Part shown: positions 5,623 to 5,639 of the stretch, piece after piece | Position numbering within the stretch: the first letter of the stretch is position 1 | Layout of the letters: each line of letters begins with the position of its first letter | Source of the DNA: Chloroflexota bacterium | Lineage (GTDB): Bacteria; Chloroflexota; UBA11872 | Length of the DNA: 5,639 nucleotides | Direction: 5' to 3' | NCBI GenBank assembly: GCA_028875175.1 | Contig: JAPPFO010000067.1 | Coordinates: forward strand, 1 to 5,639 | Notes under the pieces: model-generated | Database searches by the model: none | What the model was told of the DNA's origin: nothing | The model's input: the letters and a program-made list of their open reading frames with translations, nothing else | Program-made: the position numbers and the translations under genes

Positions 5623-5639
5623 GTCAGCCCCCCTTGGGG

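Overview
The window is GC-rich bacterial DNA, densely packed with genes. Third codon positions are mostly G or C, one gene uses a GTG start, and gaps between genes are short (7 to about 130 bases). No rRNA, tRNA, CRISPR array, insertion sequence or phage gene is visible. The mix of gene families resembles genomes of uncultured, GC-rich environmental heterotrophs such as marine or sponge-associated Chloroflexota: a FucU-type mutarotase, an M14 deacylase, an amidohydrolase, an amidase-signature amidase, a phytanoyl-CoA-type dioxygenase and a VOC protein. That placement is a guess from gene content, not a phylogenetic result.

Layout, left to right. At 1-81 is the 3' end of a plus-strand gene for a membrane protein. 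Facing it, with a 7-base gap, is a minus-strand FucU-like sugar mutarotase (89-514). A 127-base divergent gap follows, holding a perfect 6-1-6 inverted repeat. Next comes a tightly coupled plus-strand pair: an M14-family zinc deacylase (642-1430) whose stop overlaps the start of an amidohydrolase-2 family enzyme (1427-2317) as ATGA. After a 128-base gap lies a small four-helix membrane protein of unknown function (2446-2865). It converges on a minus-strand amidase-signature enzyme (2913-4298). That enzyme is divergent, across a 121-base gap, from a plus-strand Fe(II)/2-oxoglutarate oxygenase of the PhyH family (4420-5217). The oxygenase converges on a minus-strand VOC-fold protein (5245-5622).

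What it may do together. Three different hydrolase folds that cut amide or related bonds (M14 deacylase, amidohydrolase, amidase) sit beside an oxygenase and a VOC protein. This fits small-molecule catabolism: uptake or degradation of amides, N-acyl compounds and sugars. Only the deacylase/amidohydrolase pair is clearly one transcription unit. The other genes alternate in strand and need not share a pathway. No gene has an unambiguous substrate, and I see no clear evidence of a wholly new system. The best leads are the coupled hydrolase pair and the palindrome between it and fucU.
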